A stretch of DNA of 64,000 nucleotides from Larix kaempferi (taxonomy: Eukaryota > Streptophyta > Pinopsida > Pinales > Pinaceae): NCBI GenBank assembly GCA_027924585.1, contig BSBM01000186.1:3534001-3598000 (forward strand). The letters run 5' to 3'. Of the stretch, positions 10,485-21,182 are shown piece after piece (the stretch's first letter is position 1; every line of letters starts with the position of its first letter). The notes beneath the pieces are model-generated. The model saw only the letters and a list, made by a program, of their open reading frames with translations. It did no database searches and was not told where the DNA came from. Both the position numbers and the translations under genes were made by a program.

Positions 10485-12203
10485 TCAATCTGTCTCCACC
10501 ATGATGGAACTCACCCCCAACAGTGAACGGAGGTAAGAGAACTTCTTCTCAGTGAAGCTCTTGGTGAAGATGTCTGCAATTTGCTCATCAGTAGGGCAAT
10601 ATTGCAGAATGATGGTGCGGTCATGCACCAACTGTCGAATGTAATGCATATGAATCTCAATGTGTTTGGTCCTTTGCCGCTGAACTGGATCTGTGGAGAT
10701 CTTGATAGCACTTTGATTGTCACAAAAGAGGACAGTCGAAGTAGTGCCACCAAAACCAAACTCGGAAAGAATACTCTGCAACCAAACTGCCTGAATGTAG
10801 GCATTGACTGCCCCTCGATACTCTGCCTCTGCTGAAGAAAGTGCAATGGCTGCTTGCTTTTTGCTGGACCAGCAAATAGCACCATGACCAATCATGAAAA
10901 CATAACCGGAAGTGGACTTCCGATCAATGCTATCACCTGCCCAATCTGAATCAGTAAAACCAATGAAATCTAGCTCAGAATCTGCAGCATAATGTATGCC
11001 ACACTGTCTCGTACCTTGCACATACTGCAAGATCCGCTTGGCTGCTCGCCAATGAAGCTCATGTGGCTGCTGCATATATCTTGACACGGCACTCACGGCA
11101 TATGAGAGATCAGGCCGTGAATGTGTCAAATAAAGTAGTGAACCAATCAACTGTCGATACATACTGCAATCTGCAAGCGGTGTGGAATCTCCCTCCTCAA
11201 GACTGATTCCTGAGAGGAATGGGAACGGGGCTGCCTTACATTCAGCCATATTAAACTTCAATAACAGGTCGGAAGCATATTTTTGCTGAGATATAGTGAT
11301 CCCATCAAAATTTTGAGCTATCTCCAAGCCCAAAAAGTGACTCAGCAAGCCCAAATCGCTCATGTCAAAAGCTAGATTTAAGGCAGATTTTACCTTGTTT
11401 ATTGAAGTAAGTGTGCTACCAGTAATAAGCAGATCATCAACATAAAGTACAATAACCAACAAATTACCTTTAACTCGCTGAAGATACACATTCGGATCAG
11501 ATTTGCATCTTTGGAAATTCTGAGAAAGAAGGAAGGAGTCCATCTTTGCGTACCAAGCTCTTGGGGCCTGTTTTAACCCGTACAAAGATTTCTTCAATCT
11601 ACAAACCAATGATGGATCTGATGTATAACCCTCTGGCTGCTGCATATAGACCTCTTCAGCAAGGTCTCCATGTAAAAATGCACTCTTCACATCCATATGG
11701 TGCACTTCCCAGTGCTTGGATGCGGCAATAGCTAAAACAAGGCGGATGGAATCCATCTTTGCAACCGGTGCAAAGGTCTCTGTGTAGTCCACTCCTTGGA
11801 CTTGGGAAAAACCTTTTTCCACCAACCTTGCTTTATATTTGCTGATAGTGCCATCAGCAGCAACTTTAGTACGGTAGACCCATTTACACTTCACTAATTT
11901 TCTTCCAGGTGGAAGAGAAACTAGCTCCCATGTATTGTTCTTTTGAAGAGAACTGTACTCTTCATCCATGGCACTTTTCCATCTCGGATCTCGATGGGAT
12001 GAATAGTATGATGTAGGATCTGAACCAGCCATCAAATAACAAATCTTAGGAAGAAATGGATCAGCAATAGAAAGAGCCATACCTGCTCTTTGAAAGTCTC
12101 CTCTTGTTCGTCTCGGATCAGCAGGATTTCCAAGACTAGAACCAGCAGATTGTAGAGTGTTTTGGGCCCACTTTGGTAACTGAGGAGGATCATAATGGTC
12201 GGA
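10485..12203 (-). CDS. Copia reverse transcriptase and RNase H (second half of the polyprotein)
   Basis: The frame from 12203 to 10485 is open; its first Met gives 531 residues (12080-10485), but coding similarity starts before it, so this is the C-terminal half of a polyprotein. Counting from that Met, RT contains KCKWVYRTK (65-72), the first catalytic Asp in HHMDVKSAF (Asp130), [15 protein letters not shown] (163-177) and the YVDD motif (213-216). RNase H follows, with FTDSDWAGDSIDRKSTSG and LFCDNQSAIKIS; the tail ADIFTKSF is the usual copia end. All catalytic residues are present. It is in the same frame as the gag-integrase part, separated only by the TAA at 12204-12206. It copies the genomic RNA into DNA in the particle. 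Confidence 0.95.
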   Translation of the reverse strand, partial: SDHYDPPQLPKWAQNTLQSAGSSLGNPADPRRTRGDFQRAGMALSIADPFLPKICYLMAGSDPTSYYSSHRDPRWKSAMDEEYSSLQKNNTWELVSLPPGRKLVKCKWVYRTKVAADGTISKYKARLVEKGFSQVQGVDYTETFAPVAKMDSIRLVLAIAASKHWEVHHMDVKSAFLHGDLAEEVYMQQPEGYTSDPSLVCRLKKSLYGLKQAPRAWYAKMDSFLLSQNFQRCKSDPNVYLQRVKGNLLVIVLYVDDLLITGSTLTSINKVKSALNLAFDMSDLGLLSHFLGLEIAQNFDGITISQQKYASDLLLKFNMAECKAAPFPFLSGISLEEGDSTPLADCSMYRQLIGSLLYLTHSRPDLSYAVSAVSRYMQQPHELHWRAAKRILQYVQGTRQCGIHYAADSELDFIGFTDSDWAGDSIDRKSTSGYVFMIGHGAICWSSKKQAAIALSSAEAEYRGAVNAYIQAVWLQSILSEFGFGGTTSTVLFCDNQSAIKISTDPVQRQRTKHIEIHMHYIRQLVHDRTIILQYCPTDEQIADIFTKSFTEKKFSYLRSLLGVSSIMVETD

Positions 12204-14603
12204 TTACGAACCTGATATGTCATGATAATCATATGCTGCTACAATATCAGAAATATTAGAACTCATACCTTCATTATCGCTGCTCGGATCTTCTTCTGGT
12301 GAAGGCGGTGAATCGGCAGTCTTCTCCTCGACTAGTTGCAATTCTTGAAGCGGTTCTTCAAACTGCACACTGCACTCTATGAATATCTTTTTAGATCTGA
12401 TATCCATGAGTTTATATGCTTTTGATTCTTCCCCATATCCTATCAATATGCACTCGATACTTTGTGGATCCAAAGCTCGTCTCTTCTCAGAAGGAATTCT
12501 AGCCCATGCAGTAGAGCCAAAAACTCTCAAATTTGACACATCCGGTTTGTGACCAAAGAATGCTTCGAAAGGAGTCATACCTTTCATGGATGAATGTGGA
12601 ACACGGTTCTGTATATATGCAGCAACATTGATTGCTTCAGCCCAAAGATTTGCAGCCAAACCTTTCGATTCAATCATGCATGTAGCCATCTCTTTCAGTG
12701 ACCGGTTTTTCCTTTCCGCTACACCGTTCTGCTGGGGTGTGTAGGGAACTGTATGTTGGATCTTGATTCCGCTTTGGGCACAAAGTTGCAGAAAATCGGA
12801 CTTGATATATTCCCCACCATTATCAGATCTAAGAGCTTTGATCTTGCTCTCAGTGGTGGTCTCAACAGAAGCCTTAAAATCCTTGAATTTTCCAAGCACT
12901 TCTGACTTGTTTTTGAGAAAGAATACCCATGTAAAGCGCGAAAAATCGTCAATAAATGTCAAAACATACCTTGAACCATTTAATGACATATGGGGCAGCG
13001 GACCACTGATATCAGAATGGATCAATCCCAAAATATTAGAGGCTCTGCTAGCCTTGCCGCGGTCGAATCTGTGCTCGGGGTGCTTCCCAATAATGCAACC
13101 GGTGCATATTCCCTTCGAGGAACGGAGTTGTGGAAGCCCATCTACCATGGATTTATTTGATAGAAGCAGCAAATACTTATAATTTAGATGTCCAAATCTT
13201 TCATGCCAAAGCCTACTAACCTCATTACCATGTGTGAGAAGGGCAGTGGGCTTTGCAAGCGGAATAAAGTGCGAAAACTCATAGCATTTTGCAGTGTGGT
13301 TTACCTTTCCAACCGCAACTAGTCTTCCACTTTTGATATCAGAAATTTCAACTGTATTAGGGCTGAATGTGACTTGCTTTGGTTCACCAGTATGTGTCAT
13401 TTGATACACAGAAAGGAGATTCGAAGCTAAGGAAGGCACATAGAGAACATTCTGAAAGCATCCATGTTCTACATGAATCGTACCTTTGCCCTTTGAAGAA
13501 ATTTTTGAGTCATCTCCCAAATGGATGGGGATGGAGCTGTTTGGATCGAATGAGGAAAAAGAATCAATATTTGCAGCCATATGATTTGATGCACCCGAAT
13601 CTATCAAGAGAGTAGTGGGCTTCGAAACCGTTGCCATGAGTGCTTGTCCTCTTTCATGATCGTCATTCCGATCCTTCTTCCTTGCACCGTCAGGAAGGGT
13701 TATGTTGTTCTTTTCCAAAAGGAGGGCCATTTGATCTATAGTCTTCTTCATACATGAACTTTCGGGATGAAAGCCACGGTTACAATAAGTACATTTAGAT
13801 TTTTGGTTACCTTCTTTGCCCTTTTGCTTGGATTTCGAACCGGATGGTGCATCCGTTTGCTTGCCTTTGTCTTTTTGCTTGTGAGGCTCGAATTTGGGCT
13901 TCTCCTTCTTTAGCTTTCCTTTAACATTCGAGATCTTGGGTCCTTGAACAAATAGGGCTGAATCTTTGGAGCTTATGGACCCCATTTGAATCAACTTGTC
14001 ATGCTCTTTTGTAACGGACTCAATGAAGGCATTCAAGGTAGGCATCTTCCAATTCGGGGTAGTTAGCCGACCGGAATTGAAAGTAGAGACAAATACCGAA
14101 TAATCTTTCCCAAGCTTGCTTAGAATGGAGAGGATCAACTGTTTATCCTCTTTGATAACACCACTGTTCTTCAATTGCAAGTTCAAGTTCTTGAATTTTG
14201 TGAAGAATTCATTGATGGTCTCAAAATTCTCAGGATTAAGGCCAATCAATTCATTCTCTAATTGAAAAGCCCTAAGCTCATCCTGCTTGCCGAATAGTGT
14301 TTCAAGTTGCTCCCATATGGATTTTGGAGTCTTCAATCCGCTGAGATGGAAGTGAAGATCCTTGGAGATGGAGAGACAAAGAAGACCATAAGCTTCATCA
14401 AGCTTGTTGTAGTGTTTGGTTCGATCTGACACATTGTTTGGCTCCAATTCAAGACCAAGAGTGACTCGGTAGTAACCTTTTGAACGTAATATGATCTCCA
14501 TATCATCTTTCCAATCAAAATAATTGAATGGGGTGAGGATAGGCTTTGAAGAAGAGTATTCCATTGCAAGGATTGAGTCAACTGATGAAGAGGAAGCTTG
14601 CAT
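12204..14603 (-). CDS. Copia gag, protease and integrase (first half of the polyprotein)
   Basis: The open frame extends to 14765, but the first 54 residues look like leader. I place the start at the Met at 14603 (MQASSSSVD) or 14564 (MEYSSSKP). Numbering from 14765: gag core 68-300, a CX2CX4HX4C zinc knuckle (Cys325, Cys328, His333, Cys338), protease LLIDSGASNHM (Asp389), and integrase zinc residues His521, His526, Cys554, Cys557 with catalytic Asp585, Asp648 and Glu684. All expected residues are present. It ends at a TAA (12204-12206); the frame then continues unbroken into RT. A single nonsense change in an otherwise intact polyprotein is the simplest reading. Confidence 0.95.
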   Translation of the reverse strand: MQASSSSVDSILAMEYSSSKPILTPFNYFDWKDDMEIILRSKGYYRVTLGLELEPNNVSDRTKHYNKLDEAYGLLCLSISKDLHFHLSGLKTPKSIWEQLETLFGKQDELRAFQLENELIGLNPENFETINEFFTKFKNLNLQLKNSGVIKEDKQLILSILSKLGKDYSVFVSTFNSGRLTTPNWKMPTLNAFIESVTKEHDKLIQMGSISSKDSALFVQGPKISNVKGKLKKEKPKFEPHKQKDKGKQTDAPSGSKSKQKGKEGNQKSKCTYCNRGFHPESSCMKKTIDQMALLLEKNNITLPDGARKKDRNDDHERGQALMATVSKPTTLLIDSGASNHMAANIDSFSSFDPNSSIPIHLGDDSKISSKGKGTIHVEHGCFQNVLYVPSLASNLLSVYQMTHTGEPKQVTFSPNTVEISDIKSGRLVAVGKVNHTAKCYEFSHFIPLAKPTALLTHGNEVSRLWHERFGHLNYKYLLLLSNKSMVDGLPQLRSSKGICTGCIIGKHPEHRFDRGKASRASNILGLIHSDISGPLPHMSLNGSRYVLTFIDDFSRFTWVFFLKNKSEVLGKFKDFKASVETTTESKIKALRSDNGGEYIKSDFLQLCAQSGIKIQHTVPYTPQQNGVAERKNRSLKEMATCMIESKGLAANLWAEAINVAAYIQNRVPHSSMKGMTPFEAFFGHKPDVSNLRVFGSTAWARIPSEKRRALDPQSIECILIGYGEESKAYKLMDIRSKKIFIECSVQFEEPLQELQLVEEKTADSPPSPEEDPSSDNEGMSSNISDIVAAYDYHDISGS

Positions 14604-14973
14604 GCAGACTATAGCGAATGCAATTGATGTAGGAAACCTTGCATGCAGAAGATAGTGAGTGAACTTGAAGGAGACAATAAACCTGCAAATCACATCAAAA
14701 CAACCACAATAAGGTCGAACAATCCACCCTTTGAGAGTTGCATCACACCTGGGATTGGATTTCAAGCAATGTTGAATAGGTCCAATGTATCAGATCCAGG
14801 AATTATGTGGTAACTCAAGCTTCTGGAGTGGTATTGGAATATTTTTCAAGCTTTGCATGCACAGGAGCGAATGCCCTTGAGATATCTCATGCCAAACTTT
14901 TTGCAATTTTTAGCAATTCAGTCAAATCTTCTTGTATAAACACCTGTAGAAAAGAGATCTTGTCCCTGCAATG

Positions 14974-14985
14974 GCTCTGATACCA
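14974..14985 (-). other. Copia primer binding site (initiator Met-tRNA)
   Basis: On the minus strand this is TGGTATCAGAGC, directly following the 5' LTR at 14986 with no spacer. Confidence 0.93.
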
Positions 14986-15739
14986 TGTAAAATTAGTCAC
15001 AGCAGATCTAATGAACAAGTAAATCAATCACAACAGATGAACATAGAAAATATGGTGCAAAACTGTGCAAAACATGCAGCAGTGCTCTCTATCCCAGAAA
15101 GGGTGAATGAATTACAATACAAACTGTCACAATGACAGAGCAATTCGAATTGCCTAAGGAGGTCATTCGAATCACTGAATGGAGTAGCTTGACTCTATCT
15201 AGGAGTCCTCATCAATCATCGGTGGTGCTCATCAATCACAACAACCAGTCATCCAGGTGTCAAACTGAGTCTAACTGAGTGTAATAAATGTAACTGAAGT
15301 GTGTAGCACTGATATAGGATCTGGAGGCTCAGTGGGGGCGCATGGGAGGCTAACTGAAGTCAGAACAAGTCACCTAATCAAACTGGAGGTCAAACGGAAG
15401 TGATACAGTCAGTCGGGAGTGAAACTAGCCTCAAATCAGGGAGAATTGGAGCTAACTGAACGTAACTGGAGTGGAACTGCAGTGGTAGGTGAACAAGTGC
15501 GCCCTTCTCTGGCAGTAGGTGAGAAGTGGGCGCCTTTCAGCTTAGGAGGGCTAAAACTCTGTGGTAAGTGGCTCCCGGGTGCTAGAAGAAGGTGGATAAG
15601 GTGCTGGAGGCATCAAACTGGTGACTGGGATGCATGCCTGTGCATGCAAAACCCTAGATTCTGCATATCCTGAAATAGATCATGCAGGATCCCGAAATAG
15701 ATGATGTATCCTGAAATAGATGATGTGGATATCCGAACA
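14986..15739 (-). repeat. Copia 5' LTR
   Basis: 754 bp, TGTAAAATTAG to CCGAACA on the plus strand, homologous throughout to 9536-10308 with about 1 percent substitutions by eye. It lacks one of the terminal tandem units. Confidence 0.95.
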
Positions 15740-15744
15740 CAGTC
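15740..15744. repeat. Target site duplication CAGTC (right, copia)
   Basis: Matches 9531-9535; the Del-like segment A resumes immediately after it. Confidence 0.95.
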
Positions 15745-17314
15745 GTCATATCCTCTCGTACAGTTTCCTTGTTTGTTTTATTTTTACTGTAGTACCTGAT
15801 TAGTTATTTCACTTTTGGGGTCCTACCCACATGGCCAGAGACCGCAGACATTGTCAACAACTTTAAAATTCAACAGACTTTAAGAGTCATCTAAAATCAT
15901 TTAAATTTGAATATTTCCCCTCATTGTTCCTGAACAATAAAACCCCAAAAAAAAAACCACTACATGGCAACAAGAATAAGTGGTCAATATGAACAAGTGT
16001 CAGATTTTGCACGCACTAAGAGCATAGAAAGGGCACTACATTTGATATCTCATATTTTATGAGGTTAATAACCTACTGAATAAAAAAACAAAATATATAT
16101 ATATATATTCAATGCCTGCAATTTCTTTGAAAACTGCAAAACGACCGTAAAAAAAAAAAAAAGATAAGTAATTTTATGCTAAATCAAAAAAATATGTATA
16201 TATAATAAGCTTATTTTATAATAATAATATAAAAAGAAATAAAACTGGTGCACAACGTATCACTTTCTAGGCCTGCACGTCCTCAATACCGTAAGCTTCA
16301 AGCTCTACATTTTCAGGAATCCGTGTGGCAAGCGCTACCTCTCGCACAAATTCTCTGGGTGGGCAATGCTCAGGGGATGGATCTGCAAGCTTGGATGTCG
16401 TATCCCCTCTCTGTATATAAGGAGTCCCAGCAGAGCCGATGCTGTGAACCTTCACAATACTATGGGACACAGTATTCCGCCATGACACCAATAAGGCGGC
16501 AGGCAATCCTCATCATTGCTGAGGAGAGAACTTTTTTTTTCTTTTTCCCTTTTATTATTGCCGCATCCAGGCGAAAGCTCGATGCCAAGCATCGCTACTA
16601 ACAAGCTGAGTTAACAGGTTCAGCGAAGTCTGTGCTGGGCAGATTCCTCCAGGCCGTGAAGGCCTCGGTGTCCATGGGTGTGGAAAAAAATTCCAAAAAC
16701 CGGCCGATCAACTCTATCCGTTTCTTGAGACCACCCTCTGTCACCTGGGACCAGTGGGCGACCTCATAACCCCAATGCCATGAACGCACTGGGGAATTGG
16801 ATATCCCTGTAGTGCTACCTCTGCACTCTACCCGACCTTACAAAACCCTGTCTACGCTAATGGAAACTGGGGCTCACCTAGCCGTGAATGGCTATTACCA
16901 TAGCTGCGCAGCTGTATCTTTCCCGGGGCCTTCTCAAGGTGCTCACGCGAGCCACACTTGCGCCCAAGGCTCACTCTCGAGCATACCGTCAATGCTATAT
17001 AAAACCCCATTTTCTTCCTTATATAGGGAGTAGGTTGATGCCACGTAAGGCGGTTTCCGCGCTGCCTCTGGAGCGGTTTACCATACAGCCTTTCCATATG
17101 CGGACGAGTAGAAAGTGGACACGCATGGTGGTGGTATTCCTACCGCGACCGCCTCTCCCGATTAACACCCGAGCAGGTTGACGGCGCGGGCTCACGTGAG
17201 CCATTGATTTCCTCTCCCATCGATCTCCATTGAGCCACGTCATTCGTCTAGGGGGGGGCATTGCAAAAGGGAAGATATCCCCGGCACCAAGCGCTTGTAA
17301 AGCGACCTAGAGCC
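15745..17314 (+). other. Del-like internal segment A, right part with a GC-rich island
   Basis: Continuation of segment A after the copia insertion, repeated at 24786-26359. The stretch 16245-17290 is clearly richer in G and C than its AT-rich surroundings. It has a TATA-type motif (ctatataaaacccc, near 16995), a CACGTG G-box near 17193 and a CCACGTCA motif near 17236, so it looks promoter-like. In the second copy a 261-codon frame is open (25291-26076). Here the same frame has stops near 16602 and 16767. I recognise no protein in it. Its origin is unknown. Confidence 0.55.
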
Positions 17315-20300
17315 GAGCCAAGGGGGTCCACGCACCATCCAACACCGAAGCGCCAAGCGCAGAGGGGATCCACACTACCTCCACACTCCGAGCGCCATGG
17401 ACGAGAGCTCACCTCTCCTCGTGGTGCTCCACATCATATGCCCAACACACAGGTGCCAATGCCGAGCCCTCTTCAATACCACTCTGCCTCCGATCCATCA
17501 ATTCCCATACATAACCGGAGTGGCTTTCTGCCCAAGAAAGGAAAGTCCAGGTAAGGCCTCCACGCATGAAGAGGAAGGATAAGTTGGAACCCATGTCAAC
17601 CAACCAGAACATAATACATGTTGGATGGGGTCCACTGAGACCTTCTTACACCGTCCAGTCACACCAAGCGAAATTTCACCAACTATCTGAATTCAAATGT
17701 TTCGACCGTTGAAGGAAAAAAAAAAAATTGTGTGTTGATTCTGTCTCCATCCAAAAGAAAAGCACAAGAACCCGACATCCATTGTACACATCCAATTAAA
17801 TCTGGTAACCAGCAGCAGGGTGAAATTTAAATTTTCTCATTTTAAATTTTTTTCCTGATAGAATAACAAATAATAAATACAAGCGGCAGGAGTAAAAGTT
17901 AGGTGAGGAATAATATAAAATGACATACAAAATGAGTATATGTGGTGAGCAAAGTAAAGAAATATAAATAAAATAAGAAATAATGAAAAAAAAAAAGAAT
18001 ATGAATTAAGAGAAGTATCCAATAGACAAATAGGAATGTACAAGTAATATAAAGTAAATAATTAAATTACTTGATAACATAAATAAATAATAAAAAAATA
18101 AAAAAATATAAGAAATGATTGAGTTATATTAATAGGATAAGAAATAAATAAATAACTAATGCAAAATAATAAATATGAGTATAACAAAATAAGTTTTGCA
18201 ATTAATACAAATAAGGGGTATATATATGAGTATATTGTAAATAAGTGGTATAAGTGGTATTCAAATAATTTTTTTTTTTCATATTTGAATTTTTATTTTA
18301 CCCATCACCCAACATTATGATAAAAAAAAAACTAATTTGAGCATATTTATTTGTGGTATTATGGATTGTAGGAACATATTTATGTGTTTTATTTAATTGG
18401 TACGAATTGAAACATATAAATAGAATACATATTTTAAAATTTATGAGTTTGATTGAGATAGATGAGCATTCACCATGTCTATTTAATAAACATAAAATTG
18501 AAGTAAAGGAGGGGATGTATATTTTTTTTATCCAATGGATGCGGACATGAATATGCGAGTAAGTTTAAAAATATATATATATATATATATATTTATAATG
18601 ACTAAATAAATATAACAATATAATAAAATATTATTTAGATATTTTATAAACATATTTATTTTATAAAAAAAAAAAAAAAAAACCTTTGTCGAGATTTCAA
18701 CGTATAGTCGAGGAGACGAAACAAAGACTTAAGCTGAAAGCAAGGAACCACTAAAACGAGCATGTCAAGCTGAATGCTAAGACGCTAATTTCACTGCATG
18801 ACAAAATCATTAATGAAAACGACCATAGATTTCAACACGTTGATCCTGACAAACTGTTCCTTGCACATAAGTATAAATGTAGGCATTATAAGTATAAGCA
18901 TTAAGGAGCACTGCATTAGGTTTTCCCTCGTGAGGTAAAATGACAGGGTGGAAACGCATTCCTTTATTTTCTTATATTTCTTCTCCTAAGTACTACAAAG
19001 AGTGGAAATTGTCATATATCAACTAAGAAGGGAAACGTTGTGTTTTAACCTATTAATGAAATTCCTAGATTGCATTAGTTGCAATGCCATGTAACCTCAT
19101 CTAGTTCTATTGAATAGGTTTTACATGTTGGGTAACTAACACGTTTAAGGGTTAGGTGAATGTGTGATTTGCTAGGACAACCACCTCTACACTTTGCTTG
19201 TGTTTAATAAGAGAACTTGGTTAAATAAACATGGGTGGTGTTTGAATTGTGAGTTCGTAGGTCCCCACAACAAATTGCACAAACGTCAATGCGTGCATAT
19301 ATAGATAACTTGGTGCAAGGTACAAATTAAAGTGAAAACTCCTGAACACCTCATAATCATGTTACAAATAGACTTTTCATTTAAAAATGTAAATAAATGT
19401 AATAATATGCAAGTATTTTAGTTGGGAAAGGATAAGATATGAAATGTTATGAAGCTCAGAGATAGGGAGAGACTTAGAAAATACATTATGTATTATTTTG
19501 ATAAGATGATGGATGGGAATAATTTGTAGGATATAAGGATATGTATCCGTTTTAAATCACATTACGGAAACACCATGCACTTAGACAAGGAGGTTACATA
19601 TAAAGCTTATGAGAAGACTGGTTCATTAAGGGGAACATGGCTTAGACTAATTAAGTTACATATTGGTGTAATGGTGCGAAAGGTTTTTGAGAAATTTCGA
19701 ATTAATCATACCTAATATAATGATGATCTCGAATAATAATATAAGAGTCATAAGAATCTCAACACAGTCCTCAACTTAATTTAATTAAAGCAGTTGTTAT
19801 GAAGTTCTAATATGATTGAACATATTACGTAATGATGTTACGATACTTTTGTTATTATTTATTACCGATAAGTGAAATGGCAAGGTGATATACCTCAAGG
19901 ATTGTAAGGAATGAAGAAGCGTTCTAGTTCTATTAGTTAATTATGATGATGGAGTCCAATTACGTCTAATAATGCGTCGATTTGTCGAATAAATATACAT
20001 TTGGGTTCAAATATTAAGGGATGATGGTTACCACTCTCAGTGACTAGGGTAATCGTGTTACTTCCCATTATGTCCAGGATCTACAGGTTATACATTTATA
20101 TATAAGGGAGGATCACCGATAGAAACAAGAGATGTATTAACCACATCTAATAAGGTGGTAAATGGAGTAAGGACATGGTAGGAAGCTAACAATATGGGGG
20201 ATAATTAAAAGTCAAATACACTTGACCAATAGTCTAACAACCGTTATAAATCAAGTACTTGGAATTTGTAATAAAACTATGTTTTAGGGGAAACAATGCA

Positions 20301-21168
20301 TTTCCAATTATGAGAAATGATGAAACCAATTATTGATGAGAGTGGGTAACTTATTGAAGGACTAATGAAGTTACCGTGAATGAAGGTGTGCTGAACCCTC
20401 AACCGGGTTAAGTGGAATAGTAATACAAGTAAATGGGGTAATAATGGAGGCAAAATAGGAACCGATGTGCACCTCAATGAATAAAGTTACGTTGTTTAAA
20501 CCCCTAACAGATACTATCAGTGAACTTAAGCATTTTTGGTAAAATATAGTTACTAAAGATATTCTAATAAATGATAGTTCTCCTAATGTAATGATTGTTA
20601 CAATACTTATGGTTATCAAGGACGCAGATTGCTTATTAACACTAAGGTAAGAATAATGGTTGACCTTAGGAGGAAATAACAGGGATCTTCATCTCCTAGG
20701 AGAGGTATGCAAATCCTAAAGATCCTTGTAGTCTCTTGTTGAATAATTAAAGATTATGAACTCTCAGCTCACTTTTTCAAAAAAAATCATTGATCATTTC
20801 ATGCTAAGATTGGATCAATATAAACTTTTGGGATGAGTAAACCTATCTGGATGTTATAACTTGAAGGATGTTACTAAACGGTATGAAATAGGATACTAAG
20901 ATGGACAGAACATGATTATAACATTTAGGCATTCTAGGCATAATATTGAGATCCAACAAAAGGATTAATCTAAATGTTTCTTTAATTATTACAACACACA
21001 TCAGGGGGATAAAAGAAGCAAAGCCATAGTATAATACCAACATATTCGGTCAAGTCAAAGTTGAGTAAGACAATTATGGCCAACACCTGCTACTTGCATG
21101 AATGAAGAGGTTAGGCATCAAGATTTTCCCTGCATTATTATGATCAAAACTTCGGGACGAAGTTTCCT
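17315..21168 (+). other. Del-like internal segment B (non-coding)
   Basis: Single-copy within the window. It contains AT-rich low-complexity sequence from about 17830 to 18680 (including an AT dinucleotide run near 18568-18590 and an A run near 18665-18682). Beyond that is unremarkable sequence with no supportable frame. No gag, pol or chromodomain remnant was found. Confidence 0.6.
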
Positions 21169-21182
21169 GAAGGGTGGGTGTA
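21169..21182 (+). other. Putative Del-like polypurine tract
   Basis: gaagggtgggtgta directly before the second LTR, preceded by ttcgggacgaagt, a sequence often seen at the pol end of Del/Tekay elements. Not a pure purine run, hence moderate confidence. Confidence 0.5.

Larger units (their letters stand above)
9536..15739 (-). mobile_element. Young, nearly intact Ty1/copia element
   Basis: 6.2 kb, minus strand, with LTRs of 773 and 754 bp, a Met-tRNA primer site, a polypurine tract and a CAGTC target duplication. By eye the LTRs differ by about eight substitutions plus a repeat-number difference, so insertion was recent. The coding order gag, protease, integrase, RT, RNase H is copia-type. 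The whole polyprotein is in one frame and is broken by a single TAA (12204-12206). The copia lineage was not assigned with confidence. Confidence 0.95.

Noticed and set aside
5929-17314. 5.2 kb direct repeats read as giant LTRs
   Set aside because: A perfect Met-tRNA primer site preceded by a CACTACA end lies 2.63 kb into each copy. The LTR ends there and the rest is leader.
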